From DATAGF01 sp963819845 (GTDB taxonomy: Bacteria; Actinomycetota; Thermoleophilia; Miltoncostaeales; Miltoncostaeaceae), in the NCBI GenBank assembly GCA_963819845.1, contig CAWFXQ010000012.1, positions 1 to 64,000 of the forward strand: a stretch of 64,000 bases of DNA, given 5' to 3'. The translations under genes and the position numbers were made by a program. Position 1 is the first letter of the stretch. Each line of letters starts with the position of its first letter. The notes below the pieces were generated by a model. That model saw only the letters and a program-made list of their open reading frames with translations. It made no database searches and was not told where the DNA came from. Below are positions 24,738 to 34,035 of the stretch, piece after piece.

Positions 24738-27721
24738 TCGTCGAGGCGCCCGAAGGCGACGTGGCGCCGCGCCACGTCGAGCAGGGCGTCCCCGGGTGCG
24801 CAGGCGTCGCAGGGGAAGGTCCGCAGGGTCGCGTCGGACCCCACGGCGAGGATCCGCGTCCCACCGAAGCCGGTCGCCACCTGTCTCACCGGGCCCGGGC
24901 CGCCGTCGTACTCACCCAGCAGCGCCGAGGTCGCCCGGTCCCAGACCCGCACCAGGCCGTCCTCGTGGCCGGTGACGACCAGGCGATCGTCGGCGCTGAA
25001 CGCGGCGCTCGAGGTCGGCCGCAGCCCGGCCCCGAGCTCGGCGAGCAGGGCCCCTGAGGAGGTGTCCCAGACCTGCGCCGCGCCGCCCCCCGCCGTGAGC
25101 AGCTCCCGGCCGTCGCCGCTGAAGGCGGCGTCCTCGAGCGTGCCGGGCGGCTCGCCGCTGAGGGTGGTCGCCTGCCCGGTCTCGACGTTGACGACCACGG
25201 GGCGCGCGTCCGGGAAGCCGTAGGCCAAGCGGAACACGCGCCGCCCGCTCGGATCGACCGCGACCGCGGGAAGCGCGGTCGGCTCGGGCGGTGGGACCTC
25301 CCCGACCCGCTCGCCGGTCGCAGCGTCGACGACGATGACGGGGCCGCCGCTCTCCGACAGCACCAGCCGGCCGCCGTCTCGGCTGAAGCTCATGTCCCGG
25401 AGGACGCCCGTCGGGGTCGCCCGCGGATAGACCCCGATCTGCCGCCCGCTCGGGGCCTCGTACAGCTCGACGTCGCCGGTGAAGCGGATGGCAGCAACGC
25501 GCGTGCCCGTCGCGTCGATGGCGACGTCACGCCACACCCCGCCTGCGAGGACCGTCTGGTCGCCCTCCGGCGACACCAGCTCGAGGCCCTCGGTGGCGGT
25601 CAGGAAGACGGCGCCGCCGTCGGAGGCGTCGGCGCCGTTGGCGGTGTCGCTCTCCCCCCGCCGCTCGGCAGCGCCGTCAGGATCGAGCGACCAGAGTGCC
25701 GCCGTCAGCTCACCGGGGCTCGACGTGACCAGCGTGCGCCCGTCGTCGGCGACGGCCAGCCGCTCGGTCTCGCCCCGGTCGCCGATCACGGCCTCCTGGG
25801 CCTCGGCCAGCCGCCAGACCCGCGCGGTGCCCTCGTCCCCCGCCGTGAGGACGCCGTCGAGGCGCCCCAGCGCCGGGACCCGCACGCCCAGCCCGTGGCC
25901 GAGCAGCGCCTCGGCCTGGCGGCCGCGCGCGACGTCCCAGACCCGCGCCGAGCCGTCGCGGCTGCCGGTGACCAGCGTGCCGCCGTCGACGAACTCGCCC
26001 TGGTCAACCGGGCCGCCGTGGCCCTCCAGGCGCGCGACCCGCCGCCCGGACGGGACGGCCCACACGTTGACGGCGCCCGACGCAGACCCGGTCGCCAGCA
26101 GGCGGCCGTCGGGGCTGAAGGAGACGAACTCCACGTCCCCGCCCTCGCCGGCGCGCAGGACCGCGAGCTCGGCGCCGGTCACGGCGCTCCAGATGCGGGC
26201 GGTGTCGTCCCGGGAGGCCGTCGCGACCCACCGGCCGCGCGGGTCCACGTCGGCGTCGTCGACGATCGCGCGGTGCCCGCTGAGGACGTGCCGGAGCTCG
26301 CCGGTGCGGCCGTCCCAGATCCGCGCGAGGCCGCTGGCGTAGGGAACGGCCAGGACCGCGCCATCCGCGCTGAAGTCCGCCCGCTGGGGGAAGTCGCCCG
26401 CGGTCAGGTCGGCGAGCAGCCGCGTCCCGCCCCGCACCCACAGACCCGCCGACGCCTGCGGGGTGGGGTCGAAGGCGAGGTCCGCGCTCGTCGCCGCCAT
26501 CCGTGACCCGTCCGGCGAGATCACCCCCGCCGAGACGTCGCCGTCGGCCAGCACGTGGTAGCGGTAGAGGGGGGCTCCGTCGGCCGTGCGCAGCACCATG
26601 GCGCCCTGGCCCTGACCGATCGCCACCTCGTCGCCCCGCGCCGACACCAGGACGGACTGGAGCCCCCCCTCGCCCTGCCACGACCAGCGCTCGGCGCCGT
26701 CGGCGACGCCGAACGCCCGCACGAGCCCGTCCCGCCGCGCGGCGACCACCACCTCGCCGTCCGGGGTGATCCCCGCGGCGTCGACCTCGTCGCCGGCCGA
26801 GCCGATGCGGGCGACCACCGGGGAGGCCGCGATCGCGCGGCGCAGCGCGATCTCCGCCTGGGCCGTGCCCTTCACCTCGAGCCCCTCGGCGGCGAGCCGC
26901 ACGGCGGCCTCAGGGTCGGTGGCGCGGCGGGTCTCGGCGGTCGCGGCGAGCTCGCGCGAGCGGGCGGTCTGCTCGCGGTCAACCGCCGTGTTGCGCTGGA
27001 TGAGCGCGATCACCCCGAGGACGATCGCGACCGCCGCCGCGGCCGAGACCGCCGCGACGAGCCGGCGCTGGCGGCGCGTGGCGTCGGAGCGGCTCGCCTG
27101 GATGAAGGCGAGCTGGTCGGCCGTCGGGCGCGGCTCGCGCCCCTCCGACCGCGTCCCCACCCACTCCTCGGCGGCGGCCAGCTCCTTGCCGCGGAGCAGG
27201 AAGCCGCGGTCGCGGTCGGACGCGATCCACCGCTGGGCCTCCTCGAGGTAGCGGGCGTGCGACCGGACGTAGGGCAGGTCGGTGTCGATGGCGGCCACGA
27301 TCCGCGCGACCGGTTCGGCCCAGTCGCCGCCCGGGGGCAGCTCGATCCACTGGCGGGCCGCGAGGCCCTCCGGCACCGCGTTAACCGGCTCGGCCAGGAC
27401 GGGCAGGATGCGCTTGCCGGCCGCGTCGGCGTGCTCCAGCTCCTGGCGGCAGTTCTCCGAGGCGGCCCACGCCGGGGTGACCAGGGCGATGACCGCGTCC
27501 GACACCTCGATCGCACGGGCCAGCTCGTCGCGCCAACGCGAGGCCGCGGGGATGTCGGCCCGGTCGATCCAGACGTCCTTGCCCGCGGCCTCGAGCAGCC
27601 CGACCAGCCGGCCGGCGGCCTCGGCGTCGCGCCGCGAGTAGGACAGGAAGGCGTCGGGTCGCCGCGCGGCCGGGTCGATGCCCGAGAGGCCCTCGGTCGT
27701 CTGCGCCGGCTCGTCCGCCAT
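24734..27721 (-). CDS. TIR-domain protein with transmembrane helix and WD40 propellers
   Basis: 995 residues. TIR domain at residues 22-150 (DAFLSYSRRD, VWIDRADIP, ASENCRQELEHA, with Glu94 at the position used by NADase TIR domains). Residues 150-215 are a helical linker (LLRGKELAAAEEWV) common in TIR- or STAND-WD40 proteins. One membrane helix spans 220-242 (LVAAVSAAAAVAIVLGVIAL), then a coiled segment with DPEAAVRLAAEGLEV. From about 290 to the end run WD40-type repeats (ATASRDDTARIW, TGSRDGSARVW, TGHEDGLVRVW), enough for about two propellers. No NTPase domain is visible. It faces away from the SLOG/patatin operon. Confidence 0.87.
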   Translation of the reverse strand: MADEPAQTTEGLSGIDPAARRPDAFLSYSRRDAEAAGRLVGLLEAAGKDVWIDRADIPAASRWRDELARAIEVSDAVIALVTPAWAASENCRQELEHADAAGKRILPVLAEPVNAVPEGLAARQWIELPPGGDWAEPVARIVAAIDTDLPYVRSHARYLEEAQRWIASDRDRGFLLRGKELAAAEEWVGTRSEGREPRPTADQLAFIQASRSDATRRQRRLVAAVSAAAAVAIVLGVIALIQRNTAVDREQTARSRELAATAETRRATDPEAAVRLAAEGLEVKGTAQAEIALRRAIAASPVVARIGSAGDEVDAAGITPDGEVVVAARRDGLVRAFGVADGAERWSWQGEGGLQSVLVSARGDEVAIGQGQGAMVLRTADGAPLYRYHVLADGDVSAGVISPDGSRMAATSADLAFDPTPQASAGLWVRGGTRLLADLTAGDFPQRADFSADGAVLAVPYASGLARIWDGRTGELRHVLSGHRAIVDDADVDPRGRWVATASRDDTARIWSAVTGAELAVLRAGEGGDVEFVSFSPDGRLLATGSASGAVNVWAVPSGRRVARLEGHGGPVDQGEFVDGGTLVTGSRDGSARVWDVARGRQAEALLGHGLGVRVPALGRLDGVLTAGDEGTARVWRLAEAQEAVIGDRGETERLAVADDGRTLVTSSPGELTAALWSLDPDGAAERRGESDTANGADASDGGAVFLTATEGLELVSPEGDQTVLAGGVWRDVAIDATGTRVAAIRFTGDVELYEAPSGRQIGVYPRATPTGVLRDMSFSRDGGRLVLSESGGPVIVVDAATGERVGEVPPPEPTALPAVAVDPSGRRVFRLAYGFPDARPVVVNVETGQATTLSGEPPGTLEDAAFSGDGRELLTAGGGAAQVWDTSSGALLAELGAGLRPTSSAAFSADDRLVVTGHEDGLVRVWDRATSALLGEYDGGPGPVRQVATGFGGTRILAVGSDATLRTFPCDACAPGDALLDVARRHVAFGRLDD

Positions 27722-27784
27722 CCCACCCCCGGGGCCAGCCTAAGCGTTGACAGGCCCTTCCGGAAAGCGTGAAGCTCGCCGCCG

Positions 27785-29707
27785 GTGATCTACGCCTACA
27801 CGGGACGGCGCTCCCCCTCGCTTCCGCCGGACGGCCTGCGGCGCATCGCCGAGCGGCTGCGGCGCCTGCTGGCCCAGTCCGAGCCCGAGGCCGTCGTGGG
27901 CTCGGCGGCCTGCGGGGCCGACCTGCTGGTGCTGGAGGCCGCCCTCGCCCTGCACGCCCAGCGCGCCCATCCCCGGGTGGAGATCGTCCTGCCCACCGCC
28001 GCAGCCGTGTTCCGCGGCGACTCGGTCGAGCCGGAGTGGCGCGCGCGCTTCGACGCCGTGCTCGCGCGCGTCCGGGAGGTCGGGGTCGTCCACGACCTCG
28101 GGATGAGCCCCGGCAGCGACGCCTACGAGCGCGCCAACGACAGGATCCTGGGGCGCGCCGAGGGGCTGGCGGCCGAGCTCGGCGGCCGCTTCCTGGTGCT
28201 GGCGATCTCCGAGCCCGGGGCGGGCGCCGGCGTCGAGCACCTGGTGGGGGCGGCCGCCCTGCGGGGGGCCCGCGAGCTGCGCATCGACCCCCGGGACACC
28301 TCGGCCAACCCGTCGTGCTTCATCGCCATGCCCTACGGGCGCAAGCGCGACTCCGACACGGGGGCCGAGATCGACTGCGAGCGCACCTACGGCCGCCTGC
28401 TGGTGCCGGCGCTCGAGCACGCGCAGCTGCGCTACGGGCGGGCCGACGAGACGGTCGATCCCGGGGTCGTCCTGCAGCCGATGATCGACGACCTCGCCCA
28501 CGCCGACCTCGTGATCGCCGACCTCGCCACGGGCAACTTCAACGTCGGCTGGGAGCTCGGCCTGCGGCACCTGTTCCGCGCCGAGCGCACCCTGCTGATC
28601 CGCCCGGCCGCCGGTCAGAAGACGCCCTTCGACGTCCAGAGCCTGCGCACCGTGCGCTACGACGCCGGCCTCGACGACGACGCGGTGCTGGCGGCGTGGG
28701 CCGCGCTGGAGCCGTACCTCGCCGTCGCCGAGGACGGCGCCTGGTCGAGCGCGGCCCGCGTCGACAGCCCGGTGGCGGCGACGATGGAGCTGACCTTCGC
28801 GCAGGTGCAGGCGCTGGCCGACGACGCGGCCGGCGACCCGGTCGAGCGCCGGGCCGCCGAGCTGGTGAAGCGGCTGTCGCACGGTCGGGAGCTGGCCGAC
28901 CCCGAGATCGTCGAGGGCGTCCTCGCCGCCGCGGCCCACCTGCCGCGGGCGCGGCGCCTGCCGCTGCTCGAGAACGCGGGGACGCTGCTGGTGCGCCTGG
29001 GCAGGTTCCGCGACGCCCGCGCGCCGCTGGAGCAGGTGGTCGATGCCGACCAGGAGGTGCGGGCGCCCCGGGCGCACCTCTTCTACGCCCAGGCCCTCTA
29101 CCGGCCGGCCGACGCGAGCTCCGACGACCTGCTGCGGGCGGAGGAGGTCCTCGACGCGGTCACCGCCCGGGGCGGCGTGCCCGAGGCCCACGCCCTGCTC
29201 GGCGCCATCGCCAAGCGGCGCGCCCTGCTGGTGCCCGAGCCGGCCCGCCGCGCCGAGCTGACGCGCGCGTTCGAGGACTACTCGGCCGAGCTCAAGCTCG
29301 ACCTCAACGGCTTCTATCCCGCCGTGAACCTCGTCAGCCTCGGCGTCGTCCTCGACCGCGCCTACGGCGACGCCGAGCGCCGGGCGCGCGCCGAGCGGGT
29401 GATCCCGCTCGCGGTCGTCGCCGCCGAGACGGCGCTCGAGCGCGACCCCGGCGACTTCTGGGCCACCGTGAGCCTGGCCGAGCTGGCGCTCATGTCCGCG
29501 ATCCTCGCGCCCTCGCCGCAGGCCACGGCCGCGGCGGAGGCCGCCTACGCGCGGGCCGGTGCGCTGCGCCCGATGGCCGGGGAGCGCAGCAGCGCCGAGG
29601 AGCAGCTGGCGCGGCTGGTGGAGCTGGGACTGCCCGAGGAGCCCGTCGGCCGCGCGCGCGCGGCGCTGATCGGCGGGACCAGCCCGGACCGCGGTGAGGA
29701 GGGGTGA
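27785..29707 (+). CDS. SLOG + deoxyribosyltransferase/TIR-like + TPR-like protein
   Basis: 640 residues. Residues 1-170 look like a SLOG Rossmann-type ligand sensor (VVGSAACGADLLVLEAAL, VEIVLPT). Residues 176-320 resemble a nucleoside deoxyribosyltransferase/DUF4071-like domain (CFIAMPYGRKR, HADLVIADLATGNFNVGWELGLRH, with Glu257 in the catalytic position). Residues about 330-640 are helical repeats of the TRAFs/TPR kind (NAGTLLVRLGRFRDARAPLEQV, LSLA-like helices). This order recalls the N-terminal region of animal ASK1-type MAP3Ks. The GTG start at 27785 follows 63 non-coding bases. Its stop overlaps the patatin ATG (TGATG). Domain calls are by eye. Confidence 0.78.
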   Translation: MIYAYTGRRSPSLPPDGLRRIAERLRRLLAQSEPEAVVGSAACGADLLVLEAALALHAQRAHPRVEIVLPTAAAVFRGDSVEPEWRARFDAVLARVREVGVVHDLGMSPGSDAYERANDRILGRAEGLAAELGGRFLVLAISEPGAGAGVEHLVGAAALRGARELRIDPRDTSANPSCFIAMPYGRKRDSDTGAEIDCERTYGRLLVPALEHAQLRYGRADETVDPGVVLQPMIDDLAHADLVIADLATGNFNVGWELGLRHLFRAERTLLIRPAAGQKTPFDVQSLRTVRYDAGLDDDAVLAAWAALEPYLAVAEDGAWSSAARVDSPVAATMELTFAQVQALADDAAGDPVERRAAELVKRLSHGRELADPEIVEGVLAAAAHLPRARRLPLLENAGTLLVRLGRFRDARAPLEQVVDADQEVRAPRAHLFYAQALYRPADASSDDLLRAEEVLDAVTARGGVPEAHALLGAIAKRRALLVPEPARRAELTRAFEDYSAELKLDLNGFYPAVNLVSLGVVLDRAYGDAERRARAERVIPLAVVAAETALERDPGDFWATVSLAELALMSAILAPSPQATAAAEAAYARAGALRPMAGERSSAEEQLARLVELGLPEEPVGRARAALIGGTSPDRGEEG

Positions 29708-30831
29708 TGGACCTGATCGAGCGAATCGACGAGCGCCGGCCCAAGCGGCTGCTGGCGCTGGACGGCGGCGGCATCCGGGGGGCGCTCACCATCGAGGTGC
29801 TCGCCGGCATCGAGGAGACGCTGCGCGACGAGCTGGGGGCCGGCGACGAGTTCGTGCTCGCCGACTACTTCGACTACATCGGGGGCACGAGCACCGGCGC
29901 GATCATCGCCGCCTGCCTGGCGTGGGGCATGCCGGTCGCCACCGTCCGCGCCTTCTACCGCGAGAACGCCGAGGAGATGTTCGAGCGCGCGTTCATCCTG
30001 AGGCGATGGCGCCACAAGTACGAGGACCAGGCCCTCTCGCGGCGCCTGCAGCGGGAGTTCGAGGGCGCCACCCTGGGCAGCGAGCGGCTGCGGACGCTGC
30101 TGATGATGGTGATGCGCAACGCCACCACAGACTCGCCGTGGACGATCTCCAACAACCCGCGGGCGAAGTACAACGAGCCGGGCCGCCCCGACTGCAACCT
30201 GGCCCTGCCGCTGTGGCAGCTGGTGCGGGCGAGCACGGCCGCGCCGGTCTACTTCCCGCCCGAGGTCGTCGACACGGGCCGGCACGAGTTCATCTTCGTG
30301 GACGGCGGCGTGACCCCGTACAACAACCCCGCCTTCCAGCTCTTCCTGATGGCGACCCTCGAGCCCTACCGCCTGCGCTGGCCGGCCGGCGAGGACCGCA
30401 TGCTGCTGGTCTCGGTGGGCACCGGCACCAGCCCGCGCGCCGACGCCAACCTCCAGGCCGACGACATGAACATCCTCTACAACGCCGGCTCGGTGCCGGG
30501 TGCCCTGATGTACGCGTCGCTCAACGAGCAGGACCTGCTCTGCCGCGCCTTCGGCCGCTGTCGCGCGGGCGGGCACCTCGACAACGAGATCGGCGACCTC
30601 CGCAACGTCGGCGGCCCGGTCGAGCCCCGGCTCTTCACCTACATGCGCTACAACGCCGAGCTCACCGAGGACGGCCTGCAGAGCCTCGGGCTGGGCGACG
30701 TCAACCCGGCCGCGGTGCGGAGCCTCGACTCCATCGACCACGTCGATGACCTGCTGCGCATCGGCCGGGCCGTCGCCGAGCGCCGGGTCGCCCGCGACCA
30801 CTTCGAGGGGTTCGTCAGCGCAGCACCGTGA
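29707..30831 (+). CDS. Patatin-like phospholipase
   Basis: 374 residues. Patatins hydrolyse membrane lipids using a Ser-Asp dyad. The oxyanion motif is LALDGGGIRGALTIEVL, the nucleophile Ser62 lies in GGTSTGAII and Asp199 in FVDGGVTPYNNP; all are intact. It has no signal peptide, so it would act from inside on the cytoplasmic membrane, as CapV effectors of CBASS do. The ATG overlaps the stop of the SLOG/TPR gene, so the two are one operon. The 3' end overlaps the M23 peptidase gene by 17 bases. Confidence 0.93.
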   Translation: MDLIERIDERRPKRLLALDGGGIRGALTIEVLAGIEETLRDELGAGDEFVLADYFDYIGGTSTGAIIAACLAWGMPVATVRAFYRENAEEMFERAFILRRWRHKYEDQALSRRLQREFEGATLGSERLRTLLMMVMRNATTDSPWTISNNPRAKYNEPGRPDCNLALPLWQLVRASTAAPVYFPPEVVDTGRHEFIFVDGGVTPYNNPAFQLFLMATLEPYRLRWPAGEDRMLLVSVGTGTSPRADANLQADDMNILYNAGSVPGALMYASLNEQDLLCRAFGRCRAGGHLDNEIGDLRNVGGPVEPRLFTYMRYNAELTEDGLQSLGLGDVNPAAVRSLDSIDHVDDLLRIGRAVAERRVARDHFEGFVSAAP

Positions 30832-31531
30832 CCGGGTCGATCATGTTCTCGAGGCGGTAGCCGCCGCCGAGCGACTTCCAGAGCTCGATGTGGGCGTGGG
30901 GCGGGCCGCTCTTCCACCCGGTGACGGTCGCGATGAGCTCGCCGGCTCCCACCCTCTGGCCGACGCCGACGCGCGGGTTCACGTGGCGCATCACCCAGAT
31001 CCGGCCGACCGCCTGCTCGATCTTGACGGTGCCGCCGAAGACCTGGCCCACGTTGGTCTTGCTGCGCCTGGCCTCCACGATCGTCCCCGCCTCGGGCGCG
31101 CGCACCGGGCTGCCCCCCGGCGCGAACCAGTCCTTGGCCGCGTGGTAGCTGCGGCCGTCCCTCGCGGGCGCGCCCTCGGCGTCGACGACCCGGAACTCGG
31201 AGCCGTGGCCCATGCTCGTCGCCAGCGGCGGCACCACGCCCCCGCGGCCGGTCGGGAAGGTCCCGACCCGCTCGCCCGCGCGGCGGGCGAAGTCGGCCGG
31301 CCGGGGCGCCTGCCCCAGGAGCCAGGCCCGCCCCTGCAGGCCGAGGCGGTTGTTGACGTGGCCGCGGGGGAAGCCGAAGCGCCACTTCCACAGCTCCACG
31401 GCGGCCGCGGTCATCGGGCCGTAGACCCCGTCGAGGTCGCGGCCCTTGAAGCCGAGCGCCTTCTGGACCTCCTTCACGTCGGGCCCCTCGAGCCACTGGG
31501 CCTCGGTGGGCTTCAGATCGAGCGACCTCAC
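30815..31531 (-). CDS. Peptidoglycan-binding and M23 (LytM) endopeptidase-like protein
   Basis: 238 residues. A peptidoglycan-binding-1 module (residues 15-60, GPDVKEVQKALGFKGRDLDGVYGPMTAAAVELW) precedes an M23 domain. Zinc ligands are visible as YHAAKDWF (H-x3-D) and PHAHIELW (HxH). Such enzymes cut peptide cross-links of the cell wall or phage endolysin targets. There is no signal peptide with the GTG start at 31531, which is odd for a wall enzyme and leaves open a phage-derived or non-classical export origin. A repeated intergenic element lies just upstream. Confidence 0.85.
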   Translation of the reverse strand: MRSLDLKPTEAQWLEGPDVKEVQKALGFKGRDLDGVYGPMTAAAVELWKWRFGFPRGHVNNRLGLQGRAWLLGQAPRPADFARRAGERVGTFPTGRGGVVPPLATSMGHGSEFRVVDAEGAPARDGRSYHAAKDWFAPGGSPVRAPEAGTIVEARRSKTNVGQVFGGTVKIEQAVGRIWVMRHVNPRVGVGQRVGAGELIATVTGWKSGPPHAHIELWKSLGGGYRLENMIDPVTVLR

Positions 31532-31553
31532 GGCTGCCCCCTTTCAGCGGTCA

Positions 31554-31602
31554 CCGCGACGCTCTCACAGGCACCGGCCCCCGTGGAAGAGGGGGCCGGT
31601 GC
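31554..31602 (-). repeat. Intergenic element, copy 1, with 12-bp perfect hairpin
   Basis: The block CCGCGACGCTCTCACA at 31554-31569 is followed by the perfect hairpin GCACCGGCCCCC (31571-31582), 8-nt loop, GGGGGCCGGTGC (31591-31602). It lies between the MMPL stop and the M23 peptidase start. A related element occurs at 38140-38176. The hairpin probably terminates the MMPL transcript, and the 16-mer sits where a promoter or leader for the peptidase would be. Confidence 0.55.
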
Positions 31603-31635
31603 CCGCGGATGGTGCCGCTCAGGCGGCGGGGCGGT

Positions 31636-33917
31636 TCAGGAGAGCCCCCGCGCCGTCGGCACCGGCTCGGGCAGGCCCTCGGCCGGGGGCCGGGGGAGCC
31701 ACCGCAGCCAGCGCGGCAGGTACCAGTTCCGCTCGCCGAGCAGGGTCATCGTCGCGGGGAGCAGCACGCCCCGGATGATGGTGGCGTCGATCAGGATCGC
31801 CGTGGCGAGCCCCACGCCGAACTGCTTGAAGAACAGGAACTGCAGGGTGGCGAACACCGCGAACACGCCGACCATCACGAACGCGGCGGCGGTGACGACC
31901 CCCGCCGTGGAGGTGATGCCGCGGCGGATCGCCTCGTCGTTGGAGTACCCGCGGTCGTGCAGCTCGCGGATCCGGCTCAGGATGAACACGTGGTAGTCCA
32001 TCGAGAGGCCGAACAGGATCACGAACAGCAGGATCGGGATGACCGGGTCGATGCCGTCGGTGGAGTCGACGCCGAGGAGGCTCAGACCCCAGCCGTGCTG
32101 GAAGACCAGCACCAACACGCCGTAGGCGGCGGCCACCGAGAGCAGGTTGAGCACGATCGCCTTGACCGCGATGACGATCGAGCGGAAGGCGAAGAGCATG
32201 AGCACGAAGGCGAACAGCAACACGAAGGCGAACACGACCGGCAGCGCCGAGCGCATCTGCTCGCCGAAGTCCTCGGACTGGGCCGTCGGCCCGGTCACGC
32301 CGGTCTCGGCCCCCGGGAGAGCCCCCACCGTGGCGGGGACGACGTCGTCGCGCAGGGTCGCCAGCGCGTCCTTCGACGCGTCGTCGGTGCCGTTGCCGTC
32401 GATCGGGATGGCGATGCTGGCGACGGTGCCCTGGTCGTTGATGTCCACGTCGATCGGCTCGTGCATCTGGCCCGTGGCCAGCGCCTGCGCCTGGAGCTCG
32501 CCGATGGCGCCCTGCACCTCGACGGACCGCACGTCCGCAGCCTCGACCACGACGACGGCCGGGGTCTCGGTGCCGGGGAAGGCGGCCTGGACGCGGTCGT
32601 AGGTCTCGATGACCGGGATGGAGTCGGGCAGGCTCTCGACGCCCGCCTCCGCCGTGCGCATCTGCAGCGCGGGGACCGCCAGGGCGATCAGGAGACCGCC
32701 GGCGAGCACGATCGCGATGACCGGGTGCCTGAGCACGCGGTCGAACGACCGCGCCCCAGAACCGCCCCTCGCGGGCCTCGCGCCGCCGCCGGGTGAACGG
32801 GACGCGGCCGGCGTCTACGCGGCCGCCGAGGCGCGACAGCAGCGCCGGCAGGACGGTCAGCGAGCCGAGCACCGCGACGGCCACGACGAGGATCGTCGCG
32901 AGGCCGAACGAGGCGAAGGTCGCGTCGCCCGTGAAGAACATGCCGGCCATCGCGACCATGACCGTCAGGCCGGAGATCAGCACCGAGCGGCCCGACGTCG
33001 CCGCCGCGGCCTCGAGCGCGGCGTCCGCGCCGCGGCCGGCCGCCCGCTCCTCGCGGAAGCGGCGAAGGTAGAACATGACGTAGTCGAACGCCCACCGCGA
33101 GCCCCACGAGCAGAACGACCGCGGAGGCGTACTCGCTGACGGGCATGACCTGGCTCGCGACCGCGGTCAGCCCGAGCGCGCCGACGACCGCGGTGAGCCC
33201 GATAAGCAGCGGGATGCCCGCGGCCACGAGGGCTCCGAGGGCGATCAGCAGGATGATCAGCGTGATGGGCAGGGAAAGCATCCCGGCCTTCTTGAGGTCG
33301 TCGCCGACGGCGCCGTCCACGGCCTTCTCGGCGCTGGCGTCGCCGATCTCGCCGATGTAGAGGTCGGGGTGGGCGTCCTGGACGCCGGCGATCCCCGCAA
33401 CGATCGGGTCAACCAGGTCGCCCGCGTCGTCGGGGTCGCCGCGGATCTCGAAGTCGATCAGCACGCTGCTGCCGTCCTCGGAGACCTGGTCGGCGAACGC
33501 AGGGTCGAGCGGCGACTCGATGTTCTCGACGTCGGGACTCGCCTCGAGGGAGGCCTGCGCCTCGACGACGGCCGCACGGAACGCGGGGTCGGCGAGGGTG
33601 AGCCCGTTCTCGCTCTGAACGAGCACCGTCTCCGCGGCCGGCTGCGTGAAGCCGGCGTCGAGGATCTTGTCCACCCGGCCGGACTCACCGGGGCCCGAGG
33701 TCGCCTCGTCGATCGTCTCGGTGCCCATCTGATTGCCGACGTAGAAGACGATGGCGACGATCACCAGCCACCCGAAGGTGGCGGTCTTCCAGTGCGCGGC
33801 GCTCCAGCGGCCCATGCGGGCGGCCAGGTGGCGGGCGGGGCGCGGCCCGGGGCCCGGCGGCGAGCCCCCCGGGGGCTCCGGCGAGCGAGGGTCGTCTTGG
33901 ATGACGCGGGATTTCAT
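31636..33917 (-). CDS. MMPL/RND-family membrane transporter, two frameshifts
   Basis: Three overlapping reading segments join into one 759-residue MmpL-type protein. The pieces are an N-terminal helix and extracytoplasmic loop (HWKTATFGWLVIVAIVFYVG, then VLVQSENGL), a first helical bundle ending DYVMFYLRRFREE, and a second half (LRHPVIAIVLAGGLLIALAV...FGLSMDYHVFILSRIREL). Breaks are at 33083-33089 and 32740-32746, both GTCGAAC; GTCGAC restores the frame at each. These proton-driven transporters export lipids or drugs. The ATG at 33917 follows GAGGAGGAG. The substrate is unknown. Confidence 0.88.
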
Positions 33918-34018
33918 GGCTCCTCCTCGTCGAGGGTGCGGGACGCATCCACGCTCGCTCCGAGGAGGGCCCGGGGACACCGTGCCCACCCGGCGTTCAG
34001 GGGGGCGGTTTTCTGGTG

Positions 34019-34035
34019 GATCGCCTGAGGCGATC
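34019..34035 (-). terminator. Hairpin at the end of the two-component operon
   Basis: The palindrome GATCGCC-TGA-GGCGATC overlaps the LuxR stop codon region. On the minus strand it is followed by an A-rich CCAGAAAACC stretch. It is a weak, short stem, but its position fits the end of the response-regulator transcript. Confidence 0.4.

Noticed and set aside
30815..31531. Prophage lysin indicating an integrated phage
   Set aside because: The M23 protein lacks a signal peptide, but no other phage-like gene, integrase or attachment repeat is present nearby.
31619..33989. Three separate transporter genes
   Set aside because: The segments are consecutive parts of one MMPL protein and join perfectly when the two GTCGAAC sites are read as GTCGAC.
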